DNA of 64,000 nt from NCBI RefSeq assembly GCF_021730395.1, contig NC_069377.1, forward strand, positions 43,788,501 to 43,852,500, given 5' to 3'. Below, one piece after another: positions 1 to 11,854 of this stretch. The notes below the pieces were generated by a model, which saw nothing but the letters and a program-made list of their open reading frames with translations, ran no database searches and was not told the DNA's origin. A program made the position numbers and the translations under genes. How positions within the stretch are numbered: position 1 is the first letter of the stretch; each line of letters begins with the position of its first letter. This DNA is from Mercenaria mercenaria (Eukaryota > Mollusca > Bivalvia > Venerida > Veneridae).

Positions 1-169
1 AGAAATTATTCCACTTTTTATGACACACTCATTATATACTGAGTACCTTATTTGATGGGGGATATTTTTGGAATTCCATTTTGTATGCAGAACTGCAGAA
101 AAATAAACTTGTGTTAACGCAATGCATATTATCTCTAGTATAAACAAAATATAAGAGAGAAGCGAAATG
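1..169. other. unassigned AT-rich sequence
   Basis: No exon, RNA gene or repeat was recognised before the Helitron-type array begins near 170. Confidence 0.4.
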
Positions 170-974
170 CTCCTCAGATTTGGTCTTGTCCGCCCATCGT
201 CCGTCCGAAGTTCGTGACGCGCCTAGCTCGAAAAGTATTTGATATAAATTGATGAAACCTTGCATGAGTCTTTATCATGATATGAACTTGCGCACCTCCT
301 ATTTTTCGTCTGGCTCTGCCCCATATTTTCAGAGTTATGGCCCCTGAAATAGTCAAAAATGCACATTTTTACCTTGTGACATGCCTAGCTCAAAAAGTAT
401 TTGATATAGATTCATGAAACCTTGCATGAGTCTTAGTCATGATATGAACTTGCGCACCTCCTATTTTTCATCTGGCTCCTTTCCCTATTTTCAGAGTTAT
501 GGCCCCTGAAATAGTCAAAAATGCACATTTTCACCTTGTGACATGCCTAGCTCAGAATGTATTTGATATAGATTCATGAAACCTTACATGAGTCTTAATC
601 ATGATATGAACTTGCACACCTCCTATTTTTCATTTGGCTCCGTCCCCTATTTTCAGGGTTATGGTCCCTGAAATAGTCAGAATTGCACATTTTCAACTTG
701 TGACACGTCTAGCTCAAAAAGTATTTGATATAGATTCATGAAACCATGCATGAGTCTTAATCATGATATGAACCTGTGCATCTTCTATTTTTCAATTGGG
801 TCCGCCCCCTATTTTCAGAGTTATGGCCCCTGAAATAGTCAAAAATGCACATTTTCACCTTGTGACATGCCTAGCTCAAAAAGTATTTGATATAGATTCA
901 TAAAACCTTGCATGAGTCTTAATCATGATATGAACTTGCGCACATATTTTTCAATTGGGTCCGCCCCCTATTTT

Positions 975-3900
975 TAGCTCACCTGTCACATAGTGACAAG
1001 GTGAGCTTTTGTGACCACCCTCCGTCCGTCGTCAGTCCGTGCGTGCGTCAACAATTTCTTGTCTGCACGGTAGTGGTTTCATTTATGATTTTATTTCAAC
1101 CAAACTTGCACCCAACTTGTATCACCATAAGATCTCATTTCCTTTCTTGAACTGGCCAGATCCCATTATGGGTTCCAGAGTTATGGCCCCTGAAAGGGCC
1201 AAAATTAGCTATTTTGACCTTGTCTGCACAATAGCAGCTTTATTTATGATTTTATTTTTACCAAACTGGCACACAACTTGTATCACCATAAAATCTTGGT
1301 TCCTTTCTTGAACTGGCCAGATTCCATTATGGGTTCCAGAGTTATGGCCCCTGAAAGGGCCAGAATTAGCTATTTTGACCTTGTCTGCACAATAGCAGCT
1401 TCATTTTTGATTTTATTTTAACCAAACTTGCACACAACTTGTATCACTATAAGATCTTGGTTCCTTTCTTGAACTGGCGAGATTCCATTATGGGTTCCAG
1501 AGTTATGGCCCCTGAAAGGGCCAGAATTAGCTATTTTGACCTTGTCTGCACAATAGCAGCTTCATTTATGATTTGAATTTAATCAAACTTGCACAAAACT
1601 TGTGTCGCCATAAGATCTCAGTTCCTTTGTTGAACTGGCCAGATCCCATAATGGGTTTCAGAGTTATGGCCAAGGTCCAGCATTGGCTATTTTGGCTTTT
1701 GCAGCCATATAGAGACTTCGTTTATGGTTTTATTTGATACAAACTTCCAAAATATCTTCAAAACAATAAATCTTGGATTCCATGACAAATCAGATCCAAT
1801 CGTAGGTTCCAGAGTTATTTTATATCTGATTACCTCCCCTGATTGTAATCAAAATGGATTTATATCAGTAAGTCCTTATAGGACTTATTTGAAATTTCAT
1901 TATTGTCATTAGTTGGACTGAGCCAATCAGGGTAGATAACTATGGACTGATTTTATGTCAGATTACCTCCCTTTATTTCAAATTAAAATGGGTATATCTC
2001 CGTAACTAATGAAGATACTGATCTGAAATTTCATTTATGTCAACAGATTTATTTGGCAGATCCTTCTTTTGTTCACTTAAAATAATTTTCTTTTTAATTA
2101 CTTCCCTTTTATGTTACTATAAATAGCTTATTTTTAGTAACTTTTTAGCTCACCTGTCACAAAGTGACAAGGTGAGCTTTTGTGATCGCGCGGTGTCCGT
2201 CGTCCGTGCGTGCGTCCGTCCGTCCGTAAACTTTTGCTTGTGACCACTCTAGAGGTCACATTTTTCATTGGATCTTTATGAAAATTGGTCAGAATGTTCA
2301 TCTTGATGATATCTAGGTCAAGTTCGAAACTGGGTCACGTGCCTTCAAAAACTAGGTCAGTAGGTCTAAAAATAGAAAAACCTTGTGACCTCTCTAGAGG
2401 CCATATATTTCACAAGATCTTGATGAAAATTGGTCAGAACGTTCACCTTGATGATATCTAGGTCAAGTACGAAACTGGGTCACGTGCCATCAAAAACTAG
2501 GTCAGTAGGTCAAATAATAGAAAAACCTTGTGACCTCTCTAAAGGCCATATTTTTCATGGGATCTGTATGAAAGATGGTCTGAATGTTCATCTTGATGTA
2601 ATCTAGGACAAGTTTGAAACTGGGTCACGTGCGGTCAAAAACTAGGTCAGTAGGTCTAAAAATAGAAAAACCTTGTGACCTCTCTAGAGGCCATATATTT
2701 CATGAGATCTTCATAAAAAATGGTCAGAATGTTCACCTTGATGATATCTAGGTCAAGTTCGAAAGTGGGTCACGTGCCTTCAAAAACTAGGTCAGTAGGT
2801 CAAATAATAGAAAAACCTTGTGACCTCTCTAGAGGCCATATTTTTCATGGGATCTGTATGAAAGTTGGTCTGAATGTTCATCTTGATGATATCTAGGTCA
2901 AGTTCGAAAGTAGATCACGTGCCATCAAAAACTAGGTCAGTAGGTCAAATAATAGAAAAACCTTGTGACCTCTCTAAAGACCATATTTTTCATGGGATCT
3001 GTATGAAAATTGGTCTGAATGTTCATCTTGTTGATATCTAGGTCAAGTTCGAAATAGGGTCATGTGCGGACAAAAACTAGGTCATCAGGTCTAAGAAAGA
3101 AAAACCTTGTGACCTCTCTAGAGGCCATACTTGTGAATGGATCTCCATAAAAATTGGTCAGAATGTTCACCTTGATGATATCTAGGTCAGATTTGAAACT
3201 GGGTTACGTGCGGTTAAAAACTAGGTCAGTAGGTCAAATAATAGAAAAACCTTGTGACCTCTCTAGAGGCCACATTTTTCGTGGGATCTGTATGAAAGTT
3301 GGTCTGAATGTTCATCTTGATGATATCTAGGTCAGGTTTGAAACTGGGTCAACTGCGGTCAAAAACTAGGTCAGTAGGTCTAAAATTGTTTAAATCTTTT
3401 GACCACTCTAGAGGCCATATTTTTCAGTGGATCTTCATGAAAATTGATCTGAATATTCACCTTGATGATATCTAGGTCAGTTTCGAAACTGGGTCATGTG
3501 CGGTCAAAAACTAGGCCAGTAGGTATAAAAATAGAAAAACCTTGTGACCTCCCTAGAGGCCATATTTTTCATGAGATCTTCATGAAAATTAGTGAGAATG
3601 TTCACCTTGATGATATCTAGGTAAAGTTCAAAACAGGGTCACCTACCTTCGAAAACTAGGTCAATAGGTCAAATAATAGAAAAACCTTGTGACCTTTGTA
3701 GAGACCATATTTTTCAATGGAACTTCATGAAAATTGGTCAGAATTTTTATCTTGATAATATGTAGGTCAAGTTCATGAGCTCAAAAACTAGGTCACTATG
3801 TCAAATAATGACGTCATACTCAAAACTGGGTCATGTGGGAAGAGGTGAGCGATTCAGGACCATCATGGTCCTCTTGTTTATTATTGGCCATAGGGAAAAA

Positions 3901-4120
3901 CCGAGACCACTTTTCTGTGGTATAACATGGATGGTACCTCCAATTTTTAGGTGTATTTTGACATATCTGTACCTTTTAAGAAGTTTTTTTTCTTTTTGGT
4001 TAAATTTCTTCCCTTTGTTGTTCCTGTCCTTTGGACTTAGATATTTTTTCTGAGGACCTTCTTGTCCTCAAGTGCAATGATAACAGGTGAGCGATATAGG
4101 GCCATCATGGCCCTCTTGTT
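975..4120 (+). mobile_element. HINE/pearl-like element family A, outer copy (A1), interrupted
   Basis: It starts TTTTTAGCTCACCTGTCAC, forming a hairpin with GTGACAAGGTGAGCT, followed by a (CGTC)-rich stretch. Core units of 161 bp follow (CCTTGTCTGCACAATAGC at 1218, 1379 and 1540). It ends at 4085-4120 with CAGGTGAGC, then the hairpin GGGCCATCATGGCCC, then CTCTTGTT. The CAGGTGAGC near the 3' end is the inverse of the 5' GCTCACCTG. The tail (2090-2146 continuing at 3880) is homologous to 56215-56560, where no element intervenes, so A2 is a later insertion. It is inserted within a Hel1 unit. Confidence 0.8.
2146..3879 (+). mobile_element. HINE/pearl-like element family A, nested copy (A2)
   Basis: It starts AGCTCACCTGTCACAAAG at 2147 and ends GGACCATCATGGTCC plus CTCTTGTT at 3878. 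The core is about ten units of 145 bp (CCTTGTGACC at 2381, 2526, 2671 and 2816), each with CTAGAGGCCATATTTTTC and GATGATATCTAGGTCA. It sits inside A1 at a run of T, consistent with the TT target of Helentron-type elements. The units are well conserved, so the copy is younger than A1. No protein is encoded. Confidence 0.85.
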
Positions 4121-4895
4121 AGAGTTATGGCCCCTGAAATAGTCAAAAATGTACATTTTCACCTTGTGACGCACCTAGCTCATAAAGTATTTAATATAAA
4201 TGGTTGAAAACTTGCATAAGTCTTTATCATGCACACCTCTAACTTTTTGGCTGGCTCCACCCCATATTTTTAAAGTTACGGCCCCTGAAATAGTAAAAAA
4301 ATATACCTTTTCACCTAATTATGTGCCTAGCTGAAAAAGTATTAGATGTAAATTCAGGAAACCTTGCTGGAGTCTTTAACGTGATGTGACCTGGCACACT
4401 TGGCATTCTTCTTGAGAATCTAAGCTCTTATTACAGAGTTATGGCCCTTGAAATAGCCAAAATAGTGGATTTTTTTGTGATGCTCATAGCTCAAAAAGTA
4501 TAGGGCCTAGAATAATGAATCCTTTTCATAAAATGTTTGTTGAGGCTATACCCCATTAAGATTGCAAACATTTGAATTATTGCCCCTTATTTGTGACAAA
4601 TGTACTAGTGGGGGGCACACCCTGTGTCCTACAGACACATTCTAGTTGCCTTAGATTCCATCTCTATCAGTGTATACATTTCATTTTTTTTATTTAACCA
4701 TTTTACAATTCTTTCATCTTGGTGTTATAGAAACACTCAAGTTTATCAGCAAATTTCTTTTTGCATATTTTTGTTTTAGCCAAAGGAAACTTGAATGATA
4801 ATCCGTATGTTATTTCAAAGTTAAATATTAAACAGCTTGAACAGTAACTATTGTGTCTAACTGAAGTTTGAGTATTTATTTCATATATTATACAG

Positions 4896-4983
4896 GGCAC
4901 CAATGTGCGACCAGTACCAGCACCGCGACGTTGTAGTTCAGGTGAAGGGTATGCAACAGCTGAAGAAGAGAATGAAGGTGCAT
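4896..4983 (+). CDS. candidate internal coding exon, unknown gene
   Basis: An acceptor (TATATTATACAG) precedes 88 nt that are GC-richer than the flanks, followed by a good donor (GTAAGG at 4984). Two frames are open. One reads GTNVRPVPAPRRCSSGEG and then an acidic AEEENEGA tail. The other reads APMCDQYQHRDVVVQVK and continues basic. I cannot choose the frame with certainty and do not recognise the protein. No partner exon was identified within 5 kb on either side. Sequence-based inference only. Confidence 0.35.
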
Positions 4984-5087
4984 GTAAGGATAAGAATTGA
5001 TCGGATCACTTTATATGTTCTACAGAGTTACTGCTCCATCCTAGTCAGTTTAGAAGTGATACAGTTTAACTTTAGTTAATGACACCT

Positions 5088-5300
5088 TTAACCTTTACCC
5101 TGCTAAATTTCTAAAATGGACTGGTCCATCATTCAGATTGGGCAGTACCACTTATTATTCAAAGGGGTGTTCTCTGAAAATTTACTGACTGAATAGCGAA
5201 TAGTGCAGACCATGATCAGCCTTAATGGATGTGCAGGTTGATCTTGGTCTGCACTGGTCGCAAAGGGAGAATCACTTGCCACCAGCAGGCTAAAGGTTAA
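5088..5300 (+). mobile_element. TTAA-bounded MITE, family C (C1)
   Basis: 213 bp bounded by TTAA at both ends, with terminal inverted repeats TTAACCTTTACCCTGCT and AGCAGGCTAAAGGTTAA. The interior holds a second inverted repeat around CAGTGCAGACCATGATCAG and TTGGTCTGCACTGGTCGCA. TTAA targets are typical of piggyBac-type transposons, so this is probably a piggyBac-mobilised MITE. Other copies: 22350, 23216 (opposite orientation), 37447 and 61466 (split by an insertion). Confidence 0.8.
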
Positions 5301-6567
5301 TGACACCTATAAAGGCAGATCTTTTTACTTGTAGGATCTGTTTCATTACGAATGTTTTTCTCCAGGAGCATAGCCTCTTTACAACAAACATATACTAGTT
5401 CTCTATAGATGTTTCACAGGACTATTCATCACAGATGTCCAGCATAGTTCCAAGATGAATCATGGGTATTAAATATTTTATCAGTAACCAGGTGATTACT
5501 GTTTTCTGTTCAGGGTTTTGAAACTTCATATTTGAAGTAGGATTTTTATGTAAATTGCCAAAAAAAAAATAACTAAGTTGAACACCTGTGAGGAAGTTGT
5601 GAAAGACTAATGACCAGTTGTTATTACAGGATGTTAAGTTATCAAAGTCATTCCATTATCACCTGTGTTTTAAGGTGAGAAAGGCGGCAATAAGTTGGAT
5701 TCCATGATTTGGACTATTTTGCTTAACACAATAATACTATTTATATATAACATTTTATGTAAATGGCTTAAAACACAAACCATTTAAAGGGTGGTCAGTC
5801 ACATTTGAGCAACATTTTATGATATTTTTCAGTTTTTATATATTCTGTTAGAGATTTATTTAAGGAACAAAAAGAACCATTACATAGAGTTAGATCCCTA
5901 ATTGGAAATGTGTATTTTATTTTCTTTATGAAATTTTGTAATTACCTCCCTTTGATATAAAATAACTAAAATTTGATTTCAATATAATTTCCAGTTTTAC
6001 ATTTGCATTTGATAAATATTGGGAAATGTCAACTACCTCAAACAAAAGGCATGTTATAAAACAAATGTGTAGCTTCGGATTTAATCTGTTTTCAATCTAT
6101 CTTGGTAATGTGCAGCTGAGATAGACAAAGGGAGGTAATAATAATTTTATAAATTTGGATTTTTAATAAATGTAGGCAAAATATGACTTATCAATGCATA
6201 AATTATTTTAAAACACTTCCAGTGAAAATCTGACATATGTTAAGAACTCGGTGAAGACAAATAAGTGTAAGTGATCAGTTGGTTAAGTTGTGAACAAATA
6301 CATTAGTTGACCAAAATCTGATTTACTACCTATACCTGTATGCGACCTATGTTTATGTGATACTATTTGCATGCATTCCAGTGTTTCAGTATCTACCAAT
6401 CATTTTTGGTTAGGGATTTACTGTTGAAAGTGTTCAGAACATACATACACCTTATAGATATACTAAAGTCAAGGTGATTACATGTTGTATTTCATAATTT
6501 ATATTCAGTGATACTTTTTCTGGCATATTATTTAATGTGAAATGTACAATATTGTTAATATATTAGT
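5301..6567. other. intergenic or intronic sequence with one short inverted-repeat element
   Basis: No exon is recognised. Apart from the candidate MITE at 5941-6139 this is AT-rich unassigned sequence. Confidence 0.4.
5941..6139. mobile_element. candidate 199-bp MITE with ATTACCTCCCTTTG termini
   Basis: ATTACCTCCCTTTG at 5941 is matched by its exact inverse CAAAGGGAGGTAAT ending at 6139. The same 10-14 bp word recurs at about 1963, 26355 and (inverted) 35260, suggesting a dispersed family. No target duplication is clear. Confidence 0.45.
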
Positions 6568-7104
6568 TATACCTCCCAGTAAGTAAGGGGATATATTGAT
6601 TTTGTGCTGTCTGTCTGTCTGTCTGTCTAATACAAGTATGCACAGACTACTTCTGAAACTATCTCGGGAATTTCAACCAAAGATTGTAGAGGGTCAGTAT
6701 CAAGGTTATTTTCGCATATTGGCAACATTTTCTGTTCTTCTTAATTTTTCACTGCTTTAGGTATTTTTTAATGAAGTTTTTCCAGACTACTTCTCCTATA
6801 CTGCTGACTGAATTTGAATGAAACTTCATTGGATAGATCTTAACCAAGCCTAGTTGTGCATATTTTATGGCTTTTTTCATTGATTGATATTTGGTGGAGA
6901 TAGGAACCTTTAAGAAAAAGCTTTATTTCTCTACTTTTATTCTTGCATCATCATTTCTTCATCAGTCTTATTCATAGTTAACACAGAATGTAAATATCTT
7001 TAAAAGCTTGTTTAAGAGTTGTATTAGGCAGGATCAGAATAGTAAGTCCAGAGTTATATGCCCTTGATTTATTTAAAAAGTCATATATCACTGTGTTTAC
7101 GCTT
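6568..7104 (+). repeat. decayed HINE/pearl-like repeat, 5' part
   Basis: It begins at ATACCTCCCAGTAAG, followed by (CTGT)n, as in other elements here where a CGTC/CTGT-rich stretch follows the 5' end. Two weakly similar units follow (CAGACTACTTCT at about 6646 and 6784). It appears to run into the dispersed repeat at 7105. Boundaries are uncertain. Confidence 0.4.
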
Positions 7105-7480
7105 AAAGACCCACCACATCTTAGTGATTTAGTTTTTCTGCCCACATGAATGTCATGAAAATCATTATGATAATATAGGTATAGTACAGCTATACTACAT
7201 GATAACAGGTGGAGCATTTAGGTCCTTTCCGAACTAATTCGTTTTTACAACTTCATCTTATTCAGTTACTCTTTTCAGTATAATTTTAAAAACATTGGTA
7301 AATAACTGTCTTAAACTGTAAAGACAAAATATGGTCTAACCCTATCTAAATCATCAAGTTCTATGCATACTGCTACATTAACTCCATAAAATGTTAAGAC
7401 ATTAAACACATTGTCTTGGCCTAATATTATGTCACTGTCAGTTTATAACTAGATACCTGTATTTTTCATGCAAGTCATGT
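7105..7480 (+). repeat. dispersed repeat J, copy 1
   Basis: About 375 bp align in the same orientation with 60868-61245. Shared blocks include the ACAGCTATACTACATGAT / GTAGCTATATTACAAGAT region, TTTTTAAAAACAT.G.TAA and ACA.ATTGTCTTGGC. Identity is moderate with small gaps. No coding frame is conserved between the copies, so it is treated as noncoding repeat. Confidence 0.65.
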
Positions 7481-7938
7481 ATAATTATCATGGAAGGATC
7501 TTTATGCACCTTCATTTCTCAACCAATCTTTATATTTACACAGACTGTGTATCCCAATGAGATCTCTTTCAAGTTTGTGTATTGGCTATATCATATTAGT
7601 AGGTTGAGAGTTATTTACCATTGAATTATCAAAAAATGCTATATTTCACTGTTTACTCTAGTATAGTTTGCAATAAGTCTTGTAAAGTCAGTGTCATGCT
7701 AGAGTACTGGTATCTTCAGACGATTGATGAGTTATGTTCTCTTGATTTAGTAATAACTTTCAGGTAACATTTATATTCTAGGTAACTTATGTATTAGTAT
7801 ATATAAAAGTACCAAACTTGGTATGTGAATTCATGTGTGAGAATACTTTACGCAGATGTGGTCTTTGTGAACTTGACCTTTAGTTAAGAGCAATGATAGT
7901 CAGGTGAGCAATTAAAAACCTTGTGGCCCTCATTTTTG
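7481..7938 (+). repeat. decayed 3' end of an HINE-A-like element
   Basis: At 7899-7938 the words GTCAGGTGAGCAATTAAA, then TTGTGGCCCTC and a T-run, resemble the family A terminus (CAGGTGAGCGAT...GGCCCTCTTGTT). They are preceded by AAGAGCAATGATAG, as in A1 (AAGTGCAATGATAA). The element is old and its 5' end is not identified. Repeat J lies just upstream and may be its interior. Confidence 0.45.
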
Positions 7939-9410
7939 CATTTGTTGATCAGATATGTTGCAAACAATATCCTGTTTACTTTGAATGATTTAATTTTTGA
8001 GTCGGCTAAACGATGTAATCGTTTTGACGAGTCCTTGCTATCCAGCAATTCTCTAAGTCTAAATGGACCAAATAACACAGTGAAGCGATGTAGTTCCATT
8101 AGATTTCTCAAACTTCAAACAGTTCACTGCAAGAATGAAGTTAAGTTGCGTGAATTCCCTTTGCTATGACCAATATACGATGTAATCTGTCATATTTATG
8201 ACTTGTAATTGTGCAATACTCGAATGTAACTCATTAAGCATAAATGTGCATTTTATGAATTGCGCAGGCTTACAAAGCTTGCGTAACATCCAGCGAAAGA
8301 CAAAAAATAGTTCCACAGGGCTCCAGGTAAGATGCGTATTAGCGTAAATTACGTATAGAAATAATGCAAATACGCATGTCTAATAATTTCTAAACATATA
8401 TAAAATAACAGAAATGCACACAATGCTTTTTTAAAAACAAAATCTGAATCGTCTGGATGCGTTAGGTAACATAGCCGATCCCGATCAGCCTTAATTCTCC
8501 CACATTGAACGTATACACGCATCGTATGATTTCTATAAACTTTGCGTGGGTTTCTACACACACACATGAATTTTGCAGTCAGTAAACGGATAAATTAACG
8601 GAAGAAGAAGCTCTTACTGGTTTGTTTAGTTACTACAGATATTAAAAATGATTTTAATTCTTATTTTTCGAGAAATAAAAAAATCGGCGAAACATTAAAT
8701 TGTTTTTTCTTGTAGTTTTTGAAATCGAAAGTAGATCGTCTATGTTTGGCGAAACGAAACAACTTTTTTATGAAAAGATTTAAATAAGAGGTAATTTAAC
8801 CGTAAACTTCAATGTCAGATACTGCCAATTGCTGCTAAATGTCTTCGTATCATCACAATTTGTAAAATATATTGTTCAAACTGGAGAAAAGTGTAATCGT
8901 ATCCGGATATAATATTTTGGGTAAATATCGAGCTGTGTTATGAAATTTTAGGAAAAAAAACTAAAAACAAACTAAAATTGGTAGACTATACTGTCAGTAC
9001 ATCAATCATTAGCCGACTCAGGCCATTCAGGCCTTTGATTTATTTTCCCTAAGCACAAACATTGTACTCCTTATCATTTATATTTGACTTTCTCCCAACA
9101 CATATCTTTTATGTTATGCAGAGATATTGCATATCAATTTATCATGTCATTTAAATTCAGTGGTATGGGGAGACATGTGCTTTTGTTAAAAGCAATCTCA
9201 AGTTCTTGTTTAAATTTATATATATTTACATATTTTACTTTTTATATATTGGTGCTTTTCTATTTGCAGTGTATATTTTTGTCTTGTTTTAGTAGACTAA
9301 TTTGGTTTACTAGTTGTTTTAGAAGATAGACAGTTAGATAGATAAATGGATTTATGGATGATTTATTTACCTACCTATAGTCATGAAATGCTCTCGTATA
9401 TTAACACATA
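7939..9410. other. unassigned unique-looking sequence, locally CpG-richer
   Basis: Between about 7980 and 8600 CpG dinucleotides are more frequent than in the surroundings, and short open frames overlap on both strands. No homology is recognised. It could be a promoter or a weak exon. Nothing is supported from 8600 to 9410. Confidence 0.3.
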
Positions 9411-9470
9411 GTTATGTTAATTACTTAAAAGTTATGTTAATTACTTAAAAGTTATGTTAATAACTTAATA
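9411..9470. repeat. 20-bp tandem repeat, three copies
   Basis: GTTATGTTAATTACTTAAAA is repeated at 9411, 9431 and 9451, the last copy slightly diverged. Confidence 0.85.
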
Positions 9471-9543
9471 TACAATACAATATTTATGTTATGGTCATTA
9501 AAGCATAATAGATAAAAGGATACTAAGAAATCTACAGATTTAA

Positions 9544-9666
9544 GTCCTGTACATAACTGACTTTTATGATATCTGTGACTGTACAAAGGATATGGTTACT
9601 CTTCTGCAGCAAGGGGTTGCAACAGCTAAAAATGGAAAAAGAACTGTAAACAACTTCTTCTCATAA
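9544..9666 (+). CDS. possible terminal exon fragment, unknown
   Basis: A 40-codon frame after an in-frame stop reads VLYITDFYDICDCTKDMV, then LLQQGVATAKNGKRTVNN and FFS, then a stop. It has protein-like composition, but no start codon, no convincing acceptor in phase and no recognised family. It may be a chance frame. Confidence 0.15.
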   Translation, partial: VLYITDFYDICDCTKDMVTLLQQGVATAKNGKRTVNNFFS

Positions 9667-10324
9667 ACAGCTTCTCTCATGACAAATCTAGATCTTTTGC
9701 CCCCTTGACTACTCCAATTTGCCTTTCAAACCAGTAAAAAGCTACTCACAATTTGCCATTCAAACTAGTAAAAAAATTCTACTCCAATTTGTCATTCAAA
9801 ACCGTAAAATACTGTTCTATTTGCATTAATACCAGTAAAGTACTATTCTCTTTGCATTTTTTGGCATTAAAGCTTTTGCTTCTACGACTTCATCACCCTC
9901 ATAATATTTCAAGTCAGCATTTGGCACTATATATCACAGTTAGAAATAAAGTTAATGCAACATTTTCATATTTTTGTGGGGTTTTTTTTTCTGCTTAAAA
10001 TTATAAATATACTATGATGATGTGTATACATATTTGTTAAAATATTGACTATTTAATGTTCTGTTGATCCTATAAACAGGGTCTCATATTATGGTGTAAT
10101 TGGGGTCCCAAATTTTGTGCTCAGTTGTAGGCTTAATTTTATATTTGTAATTTTTAGCTTGTATTTGCAGCCATGTCACAAATTGGTTAAACTTTTTTTA
10201 TATAACCTGGTATCTCCAAATGGTTTGAAACTTCACGTTCTTGTTCACTGTTATATAAGACATGCATTTCACTATTTCAGCACTCAAGATTACACTTTCA
10301 CAAAGTACCAGTTGTGCCATTTTT
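9667..10324. other. unassigned AT-rich sequence
   Basis: Weak internal repetition is seen (CAATTTGCCATTCAAAC.AGTAAAA, three copies, 9710-9840). No exon or RNA is seen. Confidence 0.4.
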
Positions 10325-11606
10325 TAGCTCGACTATTCGAAGAATAAGTAGAGCTATCCTACTCACCACGGCGTCGGTGTCGGCGTCACACCCTGGTTAA
10401 GTTTTTCGTACCAGTCCACATTTTGACAAAATTTTGAGATAAAGCTTTGAAACTTTCAACACTTGTTTACCATCACCATGTCCAGTTATAGGCAAGAGTA
10501 CATAACTCTGTCAAGAAATTTGACTGAATTATGGCCCCTTTTGACTTAGAAATCTTGGTTAAGTTTTTCGTACCAGTTCATATTTTGACAAAGTCTTTTG
10601 AGATAAAGCTTTGAAACTTTCAACACTTGTTTACAATCACCATGTCCAGTTGTAGGCAAGAGTACATAACTCCATCAAGCATTTTGGTTGAATAATGGCC
10701 CCTTTTTGACTTAGAAATCTTGGTTAAGTTTTTCGTACCAGTCCACATTTTGACAAAGTCTTTTGAGATAAAGCTTTGAAACTTTCAACACTTGTTTACC
10801 ATCACAATGTCTAGTTGTAGGCAAGAGTACATAACTCCATCAAGCATTTTGACTGAATTATGGCCCCTTTTGACTTAGAAATCTTGGTTAAGTTTTTCGT
10901 ACCAGTTTATATTTTGTGTAAAGTGTTTGACATATGGCTTTGAAACTTTTATATCTTGTTCAGTATAATGGTCTCTATCAATAGGCAAGAGTACGTAACT
11001 CTCTCGTCTTTTTTGGCTGAATTATGGCCCTTTTTGAACTTGGAAATTGGTTCTGTTTTGTATATGTCCATGTTTTGTCAAGACTATTTGACATATGGCT
11101 TTTAAACTTTAAACACTTGTTTATCATTATGATTTCCATCTGTAGGCAAGAGTACATAACTCTGAAAACTATTTTGACTGAATTATGGCCCTTTTTGGAC
11201 TTTGAAATTTGTTCAGTTTTTCTTACAAGTCAGTGTTTTGTCAAAACTATTTGAACTGTGGCTTTGAAACTTTTAACACTAGTTTATCAACATGATTTCC
11301 ATCTGTAGGCAACAGTACATAACTCTGTCAACTATTTTGACTGAATTATGGCCCTTTTTGGACTTGGAAATTAGTTAAATTTTTCATATAAGTCCATGTT
11401 TTGCCTAACATATAACTTAACATATTTGCCATCATGGTCACACATTGCCATTTAGTGCAAGACTAATCGAAATCCACAAATACAGGAACATTTTTTGTTT
11501 AATCCATTTTTTTGTTTAGTCTGAAAATCTATGGAAATATTTTGACCCCATTCTTCAATCAATTCTTCAAATAGTTGAGCGCGCTGTCATCCGATAGCTC
11601 TTGTTT
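10325..11606 (+). mobile_element. HINE/pearl-like element family B (B4), full length
   Basis: It starts TTTTTAGCTCGACTATTCG with the inverse GAAGAATA next to it, then GGCGTCGGTGTCGGCGTC. The core units of 164-165 bp are measured at CTTGGTTAAG (10557, 10722 and 10886), with later units more diverged. Each unit carries CATAACTC and TTATGGCCCCTTTTGACTTA. The 3' end has AATAGTTGAGC (inverse of the 5' GCTCGACTAT) about 35 bp from the terminus, a short hairpin, and CTCTTGTTT. It is noncoding. Confidence 0.85.
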
Positions 11607-11854
11607 AACTAAGCAGTTTTAGGTGAAGTTTTAAGTATGTAAGGTGGTATCTCAATATCCACTAAAAGGAGTAGATTGAATCTTGACACTTTGTTCATTA
11701 TGATGATCAGATTCCATAACTGCTTTAGTTTGTTAAAAATCTGTACTCCCTTTTAACTTTAGTATTTATTCATTCAGCTTCTTCAGTGACAAAGCTTTTG
11801 AATCATCAAGCATTTGTGTCCACCAACATCTCTGATAAGCCTTTAAATAATAAT

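Larger units (their letters stand above)
170..4645 (+). mobile_element. nonautonomous Helitron-type element with 162-bp tandem core (Hel1), interrupted
   Basis: Five units of exactly 162 bp lie at 221, 383, 545, 707 and 869 (measured at GCCTAGCTC). Each contains CAGAGTTATGGCCCC and AAAAAGTATTTGATATAGA. The array stops at about 970 inside a unit and resumes at 4121 with AGAGTTATGGCCCCTGAAAT, so 975-4120 is an insertion. After more diverged units, the 3' end at 4620-4645 is a small hairpin (TGTGTCCTACAGACACA) followed by CTAG and a T, which is the canonical Helitron 3' terminus and target. The 5' TC end is not resolved. A second copy with the same 3' end is at 17066-19843. No coding capacity was seen. 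Confidence 0.75.

Noticed and set aside
2146-3879. CRISPR-like or coding tandem array
   Set aside because: 145-bp units are contiguous with no unique spacers, the host is eukaryotic, and the ends are those of a mobile element.
7884-8169. Overlapping frames on both strands
   Set aside because: Mirror-image frames without splice sites or homology; mentioned only as a CpG-richer patch.
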